The notes beneath the pieces are model-generated. The model was given only the letters and a program-made list of their open reading frames with translations, made no database searches and was not told where the DNA came from. Positions 7,654-16,243 of a stretch of DNA of 33,763 nt are shown piece after piece. The stretch is from an uncultured Collinsella sp. GTDB lineage: Bacteria > Actinomycetota > Coriobacteriia > Coriobacteriales > Coriobacteriaceae. The DNA is taken from assembly GCA_900542175.1 (NCBI GenBank), contig UQNC01000019.1, positions 1-33,763 on the forward strand. The letters run 5' to 3'. The number at the start of each line of letters is the position of its first letter. Position 1 is the stretch's first letter. Both the position numbers and the translations under genes were made by a program.

Positions 7654-8802
7654 TCATTCCCCCTTCCCGATAACGACGTCATTTCCAACGACGGCCGTAT
7701 CCTTGGTGGTATCGACAGAGCCGAGCTTCACGCCCTCTTCGACCGTGGAGTTCTCGCCCAAAATAGCGCGGCAGATGTGCGCGCCGCTCTTAACGTGCGC
7801 ACCCGGCAGCAGCACGGAGTCCTCGACCACGGCGCGCTCCTCGATGATGACATCGGTCGAAAGGATCGAGTGGCGAGCGGTGCCGTAGATCTTGCAGCCG
7901 TTGGAGACCAGGCAGTCGTCCAGGCGGCCGTCCGGTCCAATGTAGTGCGGCGGACGCGTGGTGATGTTGGACATGATGGGGAAGTTCTTGTCAAACAGAT
8001 CGAACTCGGGGTTGTTGCCCAGCAGGTCCATCGAGGTCTCGTGGAAGCTGGCGATGGTGCCGACGTCCTTCCAAAAGCCGTGGAACTCGTAGCTGTACAG
8101 GCGCTTGTTCTCGCCGAGCAGCTTGGGGATGATGTCCTTGCCAAAGTCGTGGCTCGAGCGCTGGTCCAGAGCGTCCTCCTCGAGCGCCTCGATCAGGACG
8201 TCGGCCGAGAAGATGTAGATGCCCATGGACGCGAGGTTCGAATCGGGCTTCTCGGGCTTCTCGGTGAACTTGGTGATGCGGCCGTCTTCGGGGTCGGTGG
8301 TCAGGATGCCAAAGCGGCTGGCCTCCTCCCACGGCACGGGCATAACGCTCACCGTGAGGTCGGCGTTGTTCTCAATGTGCGTCTTGAGCATCTTGCGGTA
8401 GTCCATGCGATACAGGTGATCGCCCGAAAGAATCAGGACGTACTTGGGGTCGTTGGCCTTGATGTAGTCGAGGTTCTGCGTAATGGCGTCGGCCGTGCCC
8501 GCATACCAGGCGCCACCGGTCTGCGTCTCGTACGGCGGCAGGATCGACACACCGCCGTCGCGGCTGTCCAGATCCCACGCCTCGCCGGAGCCCACGTAGG
8601 CATGCAGCAGGTAGGGACGGTACTGCGTCAGAACGCCCACCGTGTCGATGCCCGAGTTGGAGCAGTTGGAGAGCGAGAAGTCGATAATGCGGAACTTGCC
8701 ACCAAAGCTAACCGCCGGCTTGGCGATCTTTTGGGTGAGTGCCCCCAATCGGCTGCCCTGTCCTCCTGCGAGGAGCATCGCGATGCATTCTTTCTTACTC
8801 AT
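7654..8802 (-). CDS. glgC: glucose-1-phosphate adenylyltransferase (ADP-glucose pyrophosphorylase)
   Basis: This 382-residue enzyme makes ADP-glucose from ATP and glucose-1-phosphate. The nucleotide-binding loop MLLAGGQGSRLG is at about 9-20, followed by KPAVSFGGKFRIIDFSLSN and GTADAITQN. The C-terminal hexapeptide beta-helix (SNGCKIYGTARHSILSTDVIIEE) is present, and length matches family members. The start has a strong GAAGGAGA site. It lies between glgP and glgD on the same strand, consistent with a heteromeric GlgC/GlgD pyrophosphorylase feeding GlgA. Confidence 0.96.
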   Translation of the reverse strand: MSKKECIAMLLAGGQGSRLGALTQKIAKPAVSFGGKFRIIDFSLSNCSNSGIDTVGVLTQYRPYLLHAYVGSGEAWDLDSRDGGVSILPPYETQTGGAWYAGTADAITQNLDYIKANDPKYVLILSGDHLYRMDYRKMLKTHIENNADLTVSVMPVPWEEASRFGILTTDPEDGRITKFTEKPEKPDSNLASMGIYIFSADVLIEALEEDALDQRSSHDFGKDIIPKLLGENKRLYSYEFHGFWKDVGTIASFHETSMDLLGNNPEFDLFDKNFPIMSNITTRPPHYIGPDGRLDDCLVSNGCKIYGTARHSILSTDVIIEERAVVEDSVLLPGAHVKSGAHICRAILGENSTVEEGVKLGSVDTTKDTAVVGNDVVIGKGE

Positions 8803-8842
8803 CGATTTCTCCTTCTGTCATCGATGTTCCTAAACCCATTTG

Positions 8843-8873
8843 CGACGGGCGCGGCGCTCTGTCACGCCCGTCG
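8843..8873. other. 9-bp stem-loop between glgP and glgC
   Basis: The arms CGACGGGCG (8843-8851) and CGCCCGTCG (8865-8873) enclose 13 nt in the 106-bp glgP-glgC spacer. No U-tract follows on the minus strand, so it may be a weak or Rho-assisted attenuator, or simply a GC-rich structure. Confidence 0.4.
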
Positions 8874-8908
8874 AGTAATGCCGTGCGGCAAAGGGAGCTC
8901 GCGCGCCT

Positions 8909-11335
8909 TTACGCGTGCCAGATCTCGTCGCGGTACTCGCGAATGGTGCGGTCGCTCGAGAACCAACCGGAGGAGGCGGTGTTGAGCAGGGCCTTGCGGT
9001 TCCAGGTCTCCTGATCGCCGTAGCTGTTCGTGAGCGCCTCCCATGCATCCACGTAGCTGCGGAAATCGGCCATGACCAGGTCGGGGTCGTTGTTGTTCAT
9101 GAGCTCGTTGTAGATGCTCTCGAAGTTGCCCGAAAGGCCGGCAAACGTGTTGTCCTTGAGCTCGTCCATCACGCGGCCCAGACGCTCGCGGTCGCCGTTG
9201 AGGGTATCCCACGCAAAGTAGCTGTTGGATGCCCAGAGCTGCTCGACCTCGGGAGCGGTCAGGCCAAAGATGGCCTCGTTCTCGCGGCCGGCCAGGTCGG
9301 CGATCTCGATGTTGGCGCCGTCGAGGGTGCCCAGCGTAATGGCGCCGTTCATCATGAGCTTCATGTTGGACGTGCCCGAGGCCTCCTTGCCGGCCGTGGA
9401 GATCTGCTCCGAGATCTCGGCAGCGGGGTAGATGAGCTGGGCGTTGCTTACGCGGAAGTTGGGGATAAAGCAGACCTTCATGACCTCGTTGACGCGGGCG
9501 TCGTTGTTGATGACGTCGGCCACGGAGTTAATGAGGCGGATGGTCTCCTTGGCAAAGGTGTAGCTCGAGGCAGCCTTGCCGCTAAAGATGAAGGTCGTCG
9601 GCGTCACGTGGAAGTTGGGATCGGCGATGCGACGGTTGTAGATGTCCATCACCTTCATGATGTTCATGAGCTGGCGCTTGTAGGCGTGGAAGCGCTTAAC
9701 CTGAACATCGAAGACGGTGTTGGGGTCAATGACCAGACCGGTCTCGGCCTTAACGTAGGCGGCCAGACGCTCCTTGTTAGCGCGCTTGGAGGCTCCCACG
9801 GCCTTCAGGAACTCGGTGTCGTTCTGGAACTCCTTGAGTTTCTCCAGCTCAAAGGCGTCCTTGAGCCAGCCATCGCCAATGGCCTCGGTCACGAGCTTGG
9901 CATAGGTGGGGTTGGCCTCGGCAAAGAAGCGGCGGTGCGAGATGCCGTTGGTCTTGTTGTTGAACTTCTCGGGCGTCAGGGCATAGAAGTCCTTGAGCAC
10001 GATGTTCTTGATGATGTCGGAGTGGATCTTTGCCACGCCGTTGACGCTATGGCTGCAGATCACAGACAGGTTGGCCATGCGAATCTCGCCGTCCCACAGA
10101 ATGGCGGTCTGGCGCAGGCGCTCCTGCCAGCCCTCCTGCGTGGTGTCGAACGACTCGTGCCAACGACGGCTGATCTCGTCGATGATCTGGTACACGCGGG
10201 GGAGGAGCTTGGAGAACGTGCCGATGGGCCACTTCTCCAGAGCCTCGGGCAGGATGGTGTGGTTGGTGTAACTCACGACCTGCGTCACGATGTTCCAGGC
10301 GTCATCCCACTCGAGCTTCTTCTCGTCGATGAGGATGCGCATGAGCTCGGGGCCGCACATGGCGGGGTGCGTATCGTTGGTGTGGATGGCTACAAACTGC
10401 GGCAGCAGCTCCCAGTTCTCGCCGTGCTCCTTCTCAAAGGTGTCGAGCAGACTGTAGATGCCGGCCGAAACAAACAGGTACTCCTGCTTCAAACGCAGCA
10501 GACGGCCGTGCTCGCCGGCGTCGTTGGGGTAGAGGATGGCGCTGATGGCCTCGGCCTCGGCGCGCTCGGCGTCGGCCAGGGCGTAGTCGCCGCGGCTGAA
10601 GGCCTCTAGGTCAAAGTGCTCCTCGACCGGTTCGGCAGCCCAGACGCGCAGCTTGTTGACGGTCTCGCCGGCATAGCCCACCACGGGGATGTCATAAGGG
10701 ACGGCCAGGATGTCCTGCGTGTCCACCGTGCGGTAGAACGTGCGGCCGTTCTCCTCAAAGCCCTCGACATGGCCACCAAACTTGATGGTCACGGCCTTGT
10801 CCTGACGGCGGACCTCCCAAGGGTAGCCGTGGGTGAGCCACTCGTCGGTGGTCTCGACCTGGCTGCCGTTGACGATCTCCTGCTTAAACAGGCCGTAGCG
10901 GTAGCGCATGCCGTTGCCGTAGCCGGCAATGCCCTCGGCTGCCATGGAATCCAGGAAGCACGCTGCCAGACGGCCCAGGCCACCGTTGCCCAGTGCCGGA
11001 TCGGGCTCCTGGTTCTCGATGACGGACAGGTCAAAGCCCATGTCGTCGAGCGCCTCGGCGACCATGTCGCGCACGCCAAAGTTGAGCAGGTAGTTGTCGA
11101 GCAGGCGGCCGATCAAAAACTCGATCGAGAAGTAGTACACGCGCTTCTTGCCCTCGGCGGTCACACGGGCGTCACTCTTGGTGGCAACGGTGCGCGCCTT
11201 CTCGGCCACGAGCTTGGCCAGGGCGTTAAAGCGGTCAAGGTCGCTGACGGCCTCGACGCTCTTGCCGCTAATGCTCATGACGGCATCGCGATAGAGCTCG
11301 GTAAACTCCTGCTTGTTGTCGAAGATCTTATTCAT
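8909..11335 (-). CDS. glgP: glycogen/maltodextrin phosphorylase
   Basis: This 808-residue GT35 phosphorylase releases glucose-1-phosphate from alpha-1,4-glucan ends. The pyridoxal-phosphate site EASGTSNMKLMMNG places the PLP lysine at K659. Other conserved blocks are GNGGLGRLAACFLDS (about 117-131), YGNGMRYRYGLF (about 139-150), HTNDTHPAM (about 318-326) and QVKRFHAYKRQ (about 545-555). Length is full for the family. The start has GAAAGGAA just upstream. Its position between glgB and glgC means storage and breakdown genes lie in one same-strand cluster, so flux control is likely post-transcriptional or through separate promoters. Confidence 0.97.
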   Translation of the reverse strand: MNKIFDNKQEFTELYRDAVMSISGKSVEAVSDLDRFNALAKLVAEKARTVATKSDARVTAEGKKRVYYFSIEFLIGRLLDNYLLNFGVRDMVAEALDDMGFDLSVIENQEPDPALGNGGLGRLAACFLDSMAAEGIAGYGNGMRYRYGLFKQEIVNGSQVETTDEWLTHGYPWEVRRQDKAVTIKFGGHVEGFEENGRTFYRTVDTQDILAVPYDIPVVGYAGETVNKLRVWAAEPVEEHFDLEAFSRGDYALADAERAEAEAISAILYPNDAGEHGRLLRLKQEYLFVSAGIYSLLDTFEKEHGENWELLPQFVAIHTNDTHPAMCGPELMRILIDEKKLEWDDAWNIVTQVVSYTNHTILPEALEKWPIGTFSKLLPRVYQIIDEISRRWHESFDTTQEGWQERLRQTAILWDGEIRMANLSVICSHSVNGVAKIHSDIIKNIVLKDFYALTPEKFNNKTNGISHRRFFAEANPTYAKLVTEAIGDGWLKDAFELEKLKEFQNDTEFLKAVGASKRANKERLAAYVKAETGLVIDPNTVFDVQVKRFHAYKRQLMNIMKVMDIYNRRIADPNFHVTPTTFIFSGKAASSYTFAKETIRLINSVADVINNDARVNEVMKVCFIPNFRVSNAQLIYPAAEISEQISTAGKEASGTSNMKLMMNGAITLGTLDGANIEIADLAGRENEAIFGLTAPEVEQLWASNSYFAWDTLNGDRERLGRVMDELKDNTFAGLSGNFESIYNELMNNNDPDLVMADFRSYVDAWEALTNSYGDQETWNRKALLNTASSGWFSSDRTIREYRDEIWHA

Positions 11336-11381
11336 ACGTTCCTTTCCCCCGGGGATGTTTCTCCCGGAACGGTTATGACTT

Positions 11382-11421
11382 ATATCCTACGCCCCGGCGG
11401 GGCGGGTAATTACAGCTGTAA
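11382..11421. promoter_or_regulatory. glgP upstream region: 12-bp palindrome and GC hairpin
   Basis: The 94-bp glgB-glgP spacer contains a perfect TTACAGCTGTAA palindrome (11410-11421) and, nearer glgP, a CGCCCC/GGGGCG hairpin. A minus-strand TATAAG follows and could be a -10 box. The palindrome may be an operator; the hairpin could end glgB transcripts, but a U-tract is lacking. Confidence 0.35.
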
Positions 11422-11429
11422 CGGCTTTG

Positions 11430-13703
11430 TTACGCATTCTTGGCAGACGGCTTAACAGAAGCAGACTTGGTCTTGGTAGCGGCCTTTTTGGCAGCCGGTT
11501 TCTTGGCCGTAGTGGCCTTGGCGGCGGGCTTCGCGGCAGCCTTCGCCTTGGTCGTCGTAGTCTTCGCCTTAGCCGGTGCCTTCTTGACCGCAGCAGTCTT
11601 GGGCTTCACCGAGGACGTGCGCTTACGCGTAGCCTTCTTCGGCTCCTCGACCACGGGCGGCTTATAGCTGCTGGGACCGCGGCGCTTAAGCACCACACCT
11701 GCCAGACCGGGTACCTTAATCTCAATGGAGTCCATCTGCCCGTTCCAGGGATAGGGCTCGCTCGAGCAGGTGTAGGGCTCCTTGCCGGCATAGCCGCTGC
11801 CGCCAAACTCAGGACGGTCAGAATCGAAGATGACCTCCCAGTCACCCTCGCGCGGCACGCCCACGCGGAAGCTCTCATAGCTCGCCGGGTCAAAGTTAAT
11901 CAGGATCACCAGGTCGTCATCGACGTCCTCGCCCTGACGCACAAAGCTCACGATGGACTGCTTGGAGTTATCCGCATCGATCCAGGTAAAGCCGTCGTCG
12001 GTGTAGCCGCGCTCGTACAGGGCGGGCTCGGCGGTGTACAGGTGGTTGAGCGCCTTGATAAACGCCTGATGATGACGGTGGGTCTCGTACTCCTCGGTCA
12101 GGAACCACTGGATGGACTCGTAATAGCGCCACTCAATAAACTGGCCGATCTCGTTGCCCATAAAGTTGAGCTTGGCACCGGGGTGCGTCATCTGGTAGAA
12201 GGCGAGCGTGCGCAGGCCGGCAAACTGGCGCCACCAGTCGCCCGGCATGCGGCCGATCAGCGAGCACTTGCCGTGCACGACCTCATCGTGGCTCAGCGGG
12301 CAAATAAAGTTCTCGGTAAAGGCGTACATGATGGAGAACGTGAGCAGCCCGTGGTTGCCGGGGCGCCACGGAAAATCGGTCTGCATGTAGTGCAGGGTAT
12401 CGTTCATCCAGCCCATGTCCCACTTGTAGTGGAAGCCCAGACCGCCGTCCTGCGGCGGGTAGGTCACGAGCGGCCACGCGGTGGACTCCTCGGCCATCAT
12501 CATCACGTCAGGGAAGTGGGCCTCCACGGCGCAGTTGACCTGGCGGATAAACGCGCTGGCATCCAGGTCCTCCTCGGTTCCGTACTTGTTGAACTTCTTT
12601 TGGCCCGGATCGTCGATGCCAAAGTTGAGGTACAGCATGCTGGACACGCCATCCATGCGGATGCCGTCAACGTGGAAGTTCTCGAGCCAGTACAGCACGT
12701 TGGAGACCAGAAAGGAGCGGACCTCGCCGCGGGCGAAGTCAAACTTGTGCGTGCCCCAGTTGGGGTGAATCTCGTGCTCAAACAGCATGTGGCCGTTAAA
12801 GGTGGCAAGGCCGTGGGAGTCGGCGCAAAAACCGCCGGGCACCCAGTCCATGATCACGCCGATGCCCGCCTTGTGACACGCATCGATAAAGTGCATGAGC
12901 TGCTGCGGGTCGCCATAGCGCGACGTGGCGGCATAATAGCCGGTCGTCTGGTAGCCCCAGGAGCCATCGAAGGGATGCTCCATGAGCGGCATGACCTCGA
13001 TATGCGTATAGCCCATGTCGCGCACGTAGTCCACGAGCTCCACCGACAGGTCGTCGTAGGTGTAAAACTCGCCGCGCTGCGCGGGGAAGGGATCCATGGG
13101 GCCGGGATAGTTGCCATACTCGTCCGGCTCGCCCTGCGGCGCGTCGCCGTGGCGCTTCCACGAGCCAATATGCACCTCGTAGATGTTAAGGGGCTGCGAC
13201 ATGTGGTTGTGGCCGGCGCGGCGCTTGAGCCATGCGGCGTCGTTCCATTTGTAGCCATCGAGGGTCCACAGCACGCTAGCGGTACCCGGAGGGCACTCGG
13301 CCTTGAAGGCGTACGGATCGGCCTTGTACAGTTTTTCGCCCTCGTTGGTCTCGATTAAATATTTATAGAGCTGGCCTTGTTCTGCGCCAGGAATAAAGCC
13401 TTCCCAAATAGCGCTCGTATGCACGGGCACCAGCGGGTTGGCTTCTTCATCCCAGTCGTTAAATTCGCCAATGACATGCACGCTCTTTACATCGGGCGCC
13501 CAAACGCAAAAGCGCCAGCCGCGCGTACGGTTCTGCGTGTCGGGGTGCGCGCCCATCTTTTCCCAGCTGCGCTCCCACGTGCCGATGCCAAATAGATAGA
13601 CATCGTCCTTGGTGAGCTCCGGTGCGTGCGGGGCGGCTTTACGGGTTGCGGGCTTTTTAGCCGTTGGCTTTAGCTTTGTATCGCTCACGTTTGATCCCAT
13701 CAT
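11430..13703 (-). CDS. glgB: 1,4-alpha-glucan branching enzyme with Lys/Ala-rich C-terminal tail
   Basis: This 757-residue GH13 (subfamily 9-like) enzyme forms alpha-1,6 branches in glycogen. An N-terminal CBM48-like domain (WAPDVKSVHVIGEFNDWD) precedes the barrel with DWVPGGF, GIRMDGVSS (nucleophile D351), MMAEEST (acid/base E405) and LSHDEVVHGK (D473). After the C-terminal beta domain, residues about 680-757 form a low-complexity tail of KKA, AKA, KPAAK and TTTK units like that of GlgA here. A short basic segment (KPTAKKPATRKAA) also lies at the N-terminus. The start is uncertain: the ATG pair at 13700-13703 has no clear Shine-Dalgarno, and a GTG at 13688 preceded by GGGA is a fair alternative. 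A still longer frame reaching 13838 has unlikely N-terminal sequence. Confidence 0.95.
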   Translation of the reverse strand: MMGSNVSDTKLKPTAKKPATRKAAPHAPELTKDDVYLFGIGTWERSWEKMGAHPDTQNRTRGWRFCVWAPDVKSVHVIGEFNDWDEEANPLVPVHTSAIWEGFIPGAEQGQLYKYLIETNEGEKLYKADPYAFKAECPPGTASVLWTLDGYKWNDAAWLKRRAGHNHMSQPLNIYEVHIGSWKRHGDAPQGEPDEYGNYPGPMDPFPAQRGEFYTYDDLSVELVDYVRDMGYTHIEVMPLMEHPFDGSWGYQTTGYYAATSRYGDPQQLMHFIDACHKAGIGVIMDWVPGGFCADSHGLATFNGHMLFEHEIHPNWGTHKFDFARGEVRSFLVSNVLYWLENFHVDGIRMDGVSSMLYLNFGIDDPGQKKFNKYGTEEDLDASAFIRQVNCAVEAHFPDVMMMAEESTAWPLVTYPPQDGGLGFHYKWDMGWMNDTLHYMQTDFPWRPGNHGLLTFSIMYAFTENFICPLSHDEVVHGKCSLIGRMPGDWWRQFAGLRTLAFYQMTHPGAKLNFMGNEIGQFIEWRYYESIQWFLTEEYETHRHHQAFIKALNHLYTAEPALYERGYTDDGFTWIDADNSKQSIVSFVRQGEDVDDDLVILINFDPASYESFRVGVPREGDWEVIFDSDRPEFGGSGYAGKEPYTCSSEPYPWNGQMDSIEIKVPGLAGVVLKRRGPSSYKPPVVEEPKKATRKRTSSVKPKTAAVKKAPAKAKTTTTKAKAAAKPAAKATTAKKPAAKKAATKTKSASVKPSAKNA

Positions 13704-13789
13704 GACGCGGCAGCGTGTTGCCTTGGTGACTAGATGCGAAAGGTCCAAGGCTGCACGAATCGAAGGGACGGCGATGGTTCTATGATTCG

Positions 13790-13813
13790 TTCCACCTCGC
13801 GTGCTCGGTGGAA
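13790..13813. other. 7-bp inverted repeat in the glgB leader
   Basis: TTCCACC (13790-13796) and GGTGGAA (13807-13813) flank 10 nt, about 90 bp upstream of the chosen glgB start. It could be a leader hairpin or operator; there is no independent support. Confidence 0.3.
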
Positions 13814-13924
13814 CTTTCGGCACGAAATACGATAACACCTGTTCGTTACTTTTATGGAGAAAAGTGGATTTGCGGCGGTGTTTAATCGGCGAGCGCCATG
13901 TTTAGACCACTGGCAGAATTGCGA

Positions 13925-14009
13925 TGGTAAAACTCTTGACAGTTTTACCAATTAGGGTTTCAAGATTGTTAGTCTGACGTTTGGTAAAACGTTTTTAGCA
14001 GGATGTTTA
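13925..14009. promoter_or_regulatory. paired operator sites in the glgB / HAD-hydrolase divergent region
   Basis: Site 1 (13925-13950) is a perfect inverted repeat, TGGTAAAACT - 6 nt - AGTTTTACCA, whose spacer overlaps a plus-strand TTGACA -35 hexamer (13936-13941). Site 2 (13981-14009) begins TTGGTAAAACGTTTTT, contains AAAACGTTTT with central CG, and ends GTTTACC. The latter string is shared with the operator upstream of the GH13-GH77 gene. A repressor bound here could control glgB and the plus-strand HAD/TPK pair at once. Confidence 0.6.
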
Positions 14010-14034
14010 CCATTTGACATCGAAAGGTACATTT

Positions 14035-14724
14035 ATGTCCCAGACCGCTGCTCCCAATGTCGCTTTTATTTTCGATTGCGACGGAACACTGGTTAATAGC
14101 ACCCCCGTTTGGGCCTATGCTCAGCCCGAGTTATTGCACCGCCACGGAGTTGACGTAACGGTCGACGATTTTGCCCAATTTGAGCATTTGTCGCTCGAGG
14201 ACGAGTGCCAGGCCTACCACGACACCTGGGGCATTGGAGCGAATGGCGAGAAGCTGTATCGCGAGCTGAGCGACATCCTGATCGATGGCTACTCCAAGGT
14301 GCCACCGCGCGAGGGGCTCTTGGCATTTTTGGAGCAGGCGAAGGCGGCGGGCATTGCCATGTGCGTTGCCACGTCTACGCCAGCCGAGCTGGTTAAGTCT
14401 GCGCTTGCGGGCGCCGGGCTCGATGCCTACATGGAGTTTGTGACCACCACGGGCGAGGCGGGACGTTCCAAACAGTTCCCCGACGTATACGAGCTGGCGC
14501 TTCGCCGTCTGGAGGGGCGCCATGGGCACAAGTTTGAGCGCTCATGGGTGTTTGAGGACGCCGTCTTTGGCCTAAAGAGCTCTGGCTCCGCCGGCTTTAA
14601 GCGCGTGGGTATCTATGACCCGCATGGCCGTATGGAGCGCGACGATGTGCGCGCCAACTGCGATATCTTTATCGACTGCTACGAGGAGCTGGATCTGGCC
14701 CGCGTGCTTGCGTTTGAGGGATAG
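14035..14724 (+). CDS. HAD-superfamily hydrolase, beta-phosphoglucomutase-like
   Basis: This 229-residue HAD phosphatase has motif I DCDGTLVNS near residue 13, a helical cap (residues about 25-90), motif II ATSTPAEL and motif IV WVFEDAVFGLKSSGSAG. The layout matches the beta-phosphoglucomutase/phosphatase group of sugar-phosphate enzymes, though substrate cannot be read from motifs. I start at ATG 14035 (MSQTAAPN), which has AAAGG seven bases upstream; a TTG at 14014 is less likely. It is divergent from glgB with operator-like sites between them, and the thiamine pyrophosphokinase gene follows after nine bases. A role in sugar-phosphate handling linked to the glycogen module is plausible but inferred. 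Confidence 0.88.
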   Translation: MSQTAAPNVAFIFDCDGTLVNSTPVWAYAQPELLHRHGVDVTVDDFAQFEHLSLEDECQAYHDTWGIGANGEKLYRELSDILIDGYSKVPPREGLLAFLEQAKAAGIAMCVATSTPAELVKSALAGAGLDAYMEFVTTTGEAGRSKQFPDVYELALRRLEGRHGHKFERSWVFEDAVFGLKSSGSAGFKRVGIYDPHGRMERDDVRANCDIFIDCYEELDLARVLAFEG

Positions 14725-14733
14725 GCGAGGGCT

Positions 14734-15375
14734 GTGGCTTGTAAGGTATTAGTGGTCTGTGGCTCGCCCGTTGTGGCGAGCGCGGATCTGTTGCGTAGGC
14801 TAGCAGGGGAGTGCGACCACATTGTCGCCGTGGACCGCGGACTTGATGCGCTACTGGGCGCTGGCCTGAGCTGCGACGTCTATGTGGGGGATGCCGACAC
14901 GGTGAGCGATGCGGGCCGCGCGTTGGTCGATGCCGCCGAAGCCTTTGAAGTAGAGCGCCACGACCCGTACAAGGACTATACCGATCTGGCGCTGGCGCTC
15001 GACTCCGTCCGCCGTCGCTGGACGGGTGCCGAAGTGGTTGCGACCTGCGCCACCGGCGGCCGTCCGGACATGGCCCTATCCGTGCTGGGCTTGCTTGCAG
15101 GCTATGATGACGCCCCAGTCTGGATTGCTGAGGACAAGGTAGTCGCCCGCATTCTTCACGCAGGTGAGTCGTGGACCATCGAGGGCGCCGAAGGCAAGAC
15201 GTTCTCCATCATCGCCATAGCCCTTGGGACGGTGGTAAGCGAGTACGGCCTAGAATGGGAGCTAGATTACAGTCCCTTGGGCCTGTTGGCCGATACGGGC
15301 ATTAGCAACGTCGTCAGGGGTACGGCCAAGATCCAAGTCCACCAAGGTGTTGCGATCGGTTATTTGCTGGCGTGA
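14734..15375 (+). CDS. thiamine pyrophosphokinase
   Basis: This 213-residue protein matches thiamine diphosphokinases, which transfer pyrophosphate from ATP to thiamine. Typical features are AVDRGLDALL near residue 30, the acidic GDADTVSD block (family: GDxDS), DPYKDYTDLALAL (family: K-D-x-TD) and the TGGRPDMALS segment. The beta-sheet substrate-binding half (IEGAEGKTFSIIAI, SNVVRGTAKIQV) completes the fold. It starts with GTG preceded by GCGAGGG and lies nine bases after the HAD gene, so the two are likely co-transcribed. The TPP-dependent enzyme far downstream would use its product, but so would central metabolism. Confidence 0.88.
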   Translation: MACKVLVVCGSPVVASADLLRRLAGECDHIVAVDRGLDALLGAGLSCDVYVGDADTVSDAGRALVDAAEAFEVERHDPYKDYTDLALALDSVRRRWTGAEVVATCATGGRPDMALSVLGLLAGYDDAPVWIAEDKVVARILHAGESWTIEGAEGKTFSIIAIALGTVVSEYGLEWELDYSPLGLLADTGISNVVRGTAKIQVHQGVAIGYLLA

Positions 15376-15440
15376 GGGTTTTATCGGGACGGGGCTGAAT
15401 TGGATAATTTTGGCAAAGCCAAAAAGGGTATATACAATCA

Positions 15441-15551
15441 GTGGTTGGAAGTTGTTAAACGATCGGTTGGTTTCCGTAAACGGGATTCTGTTTAATCCAA
15501 CCACTTATCTAACAACCCGCTCATATGCAAATCCAACCACGTGCTTAACAA
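15441..15551. repeat. left cluster of the 19-bp CCAACCA-N7-AACAA motif
   Basis: Two direct copies on the plus strand at 15497-15515 and 15533-15551 (36 bp apart, spacers CTTATCT and CGTGCTT) follow an inverted copy at 15452-15470 (CCAACCG-N7-AACAA on the minus strand). An extra half site TGGTTGG is at 15442-15448. The last copy ends two bases from the stop codon of the HEPN-like gene. The fixed seven-base spacing in every copy argues for a protein-binding or recombination site instead of chance. Confidence 0.7.
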
Positions 15552-15553
15552 CT

Positions 15554-16243
15554 TTACTTTTTGATTAAAGGCCTGAAGTCCACCACGCCTTGGCGGGAAA
15601 GTCCTTTCCCCGTCGAGTATTCTCGATCGCGCTCGGGGTCTTCCTCGACGAATTTGCACACACCCTTTGCTATGAGAGAGATGAGCCCTTCAAGCTTGAT
15701 GACGCAATCGAACTCGCAGTCCTGTTGGCTTCCATGTCCGATTCCTTTATGCCCATAACTCGCGATTATCCCGCGCGCATCGCCCTGTACGCAAACCCCG
15801 ATGGCTTTGTAGGGGCTATAGTCTTCGCCCCTTCCCTCGATGACCGACGACCCCGCATGGATCACCGCGCAGCGAAGCTGATAGAGATCCGATGCCGTAA
15901 AGATGCCTCGCTTCTCTATCGTCTCAAACTCCTCTTTTATCTCATCTGGGCGCTTCTCGCCCTTGCGCGCATTGGTCATTTTTCTCCCATCGTTCGGGAG
16001 CCCCAGGTACTCCTCGCACCATTTCCGGTAATCCGTCCCGTCGATGTTTGCGCATACGTCTGGGATGGTCACTACGAGAGTCAAAGCGGCGAGCAGCAGC
16101 CCTGCGTCGAAGGCGTTTTCGCACTCTTCCACAAGCCTGCTGGGCGTACGGCAGACGACGGCGGGGAACCCGTATTCGTTGTCGCTGCATTTTAAACACG
16201 TAGAGGGCATGGGCTCCCAATCGGCAATTGCTGTCATGCTCAT
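15554..16243 (-). CDS. HEPN-like protein of unknown function (possible defence or toxin component)
   Basis: This 229-residue protein matches no family I can name with certainty. It is mostly helical by appearance. It contains FDAGLLLAALTLVVTIPDVCANIDG (about 45-69), a charged middle, and LYQLRCAVIHAGSS, in which R124-x4-H129 fits the R-x4-6-H motif of HEPN ribonucleases. An N-terminal CLKC pair is also present. The start overlaps the stop of the upstream gene (ATGA), with GAGG before it, so the pair is translationally coupled. Both sides of the pair are flanked by copies of a 19-bp motif. HEPN proteins often act in toxin-antitoxin or phage defence systems, but no activity can be assigned from this alone. 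Confidence 0.75.
   Translation of the reverse strand: MSMTAIADWEPMPSTCLKCSDNEYGFPAVVCRTPSRLVEECENAFDAGLLLAALTLVVTIPDVCANIDGTDYRKWCEEYLGLPNDGRKMTNARKGEKRPDEIKEEFETIEKRGIFTASDLYQLRCAVIHAGSSVIEGRGEDYSPYKAIGVCVQGDARGIIASYGHKGIGHGSQQDCEFDCVIKLEGLISLIAKGVCKFVEEDPERDREYSTGKGLSRQGVVDFRPLIKK

Noticed and set aside
13704..13838. N-terminal extension of glgB to 13838
   Set aside because: The extra residues do not resemble branching enzymes and no ribosome binding site supports that start.
15497..15551. Two motif copies 36 bp apart, considered as a CRISPR remnant
   Set aside because: Only short 7+5-base identity with variable internal bases, no full repeats, no equal spacers and no cas genes.
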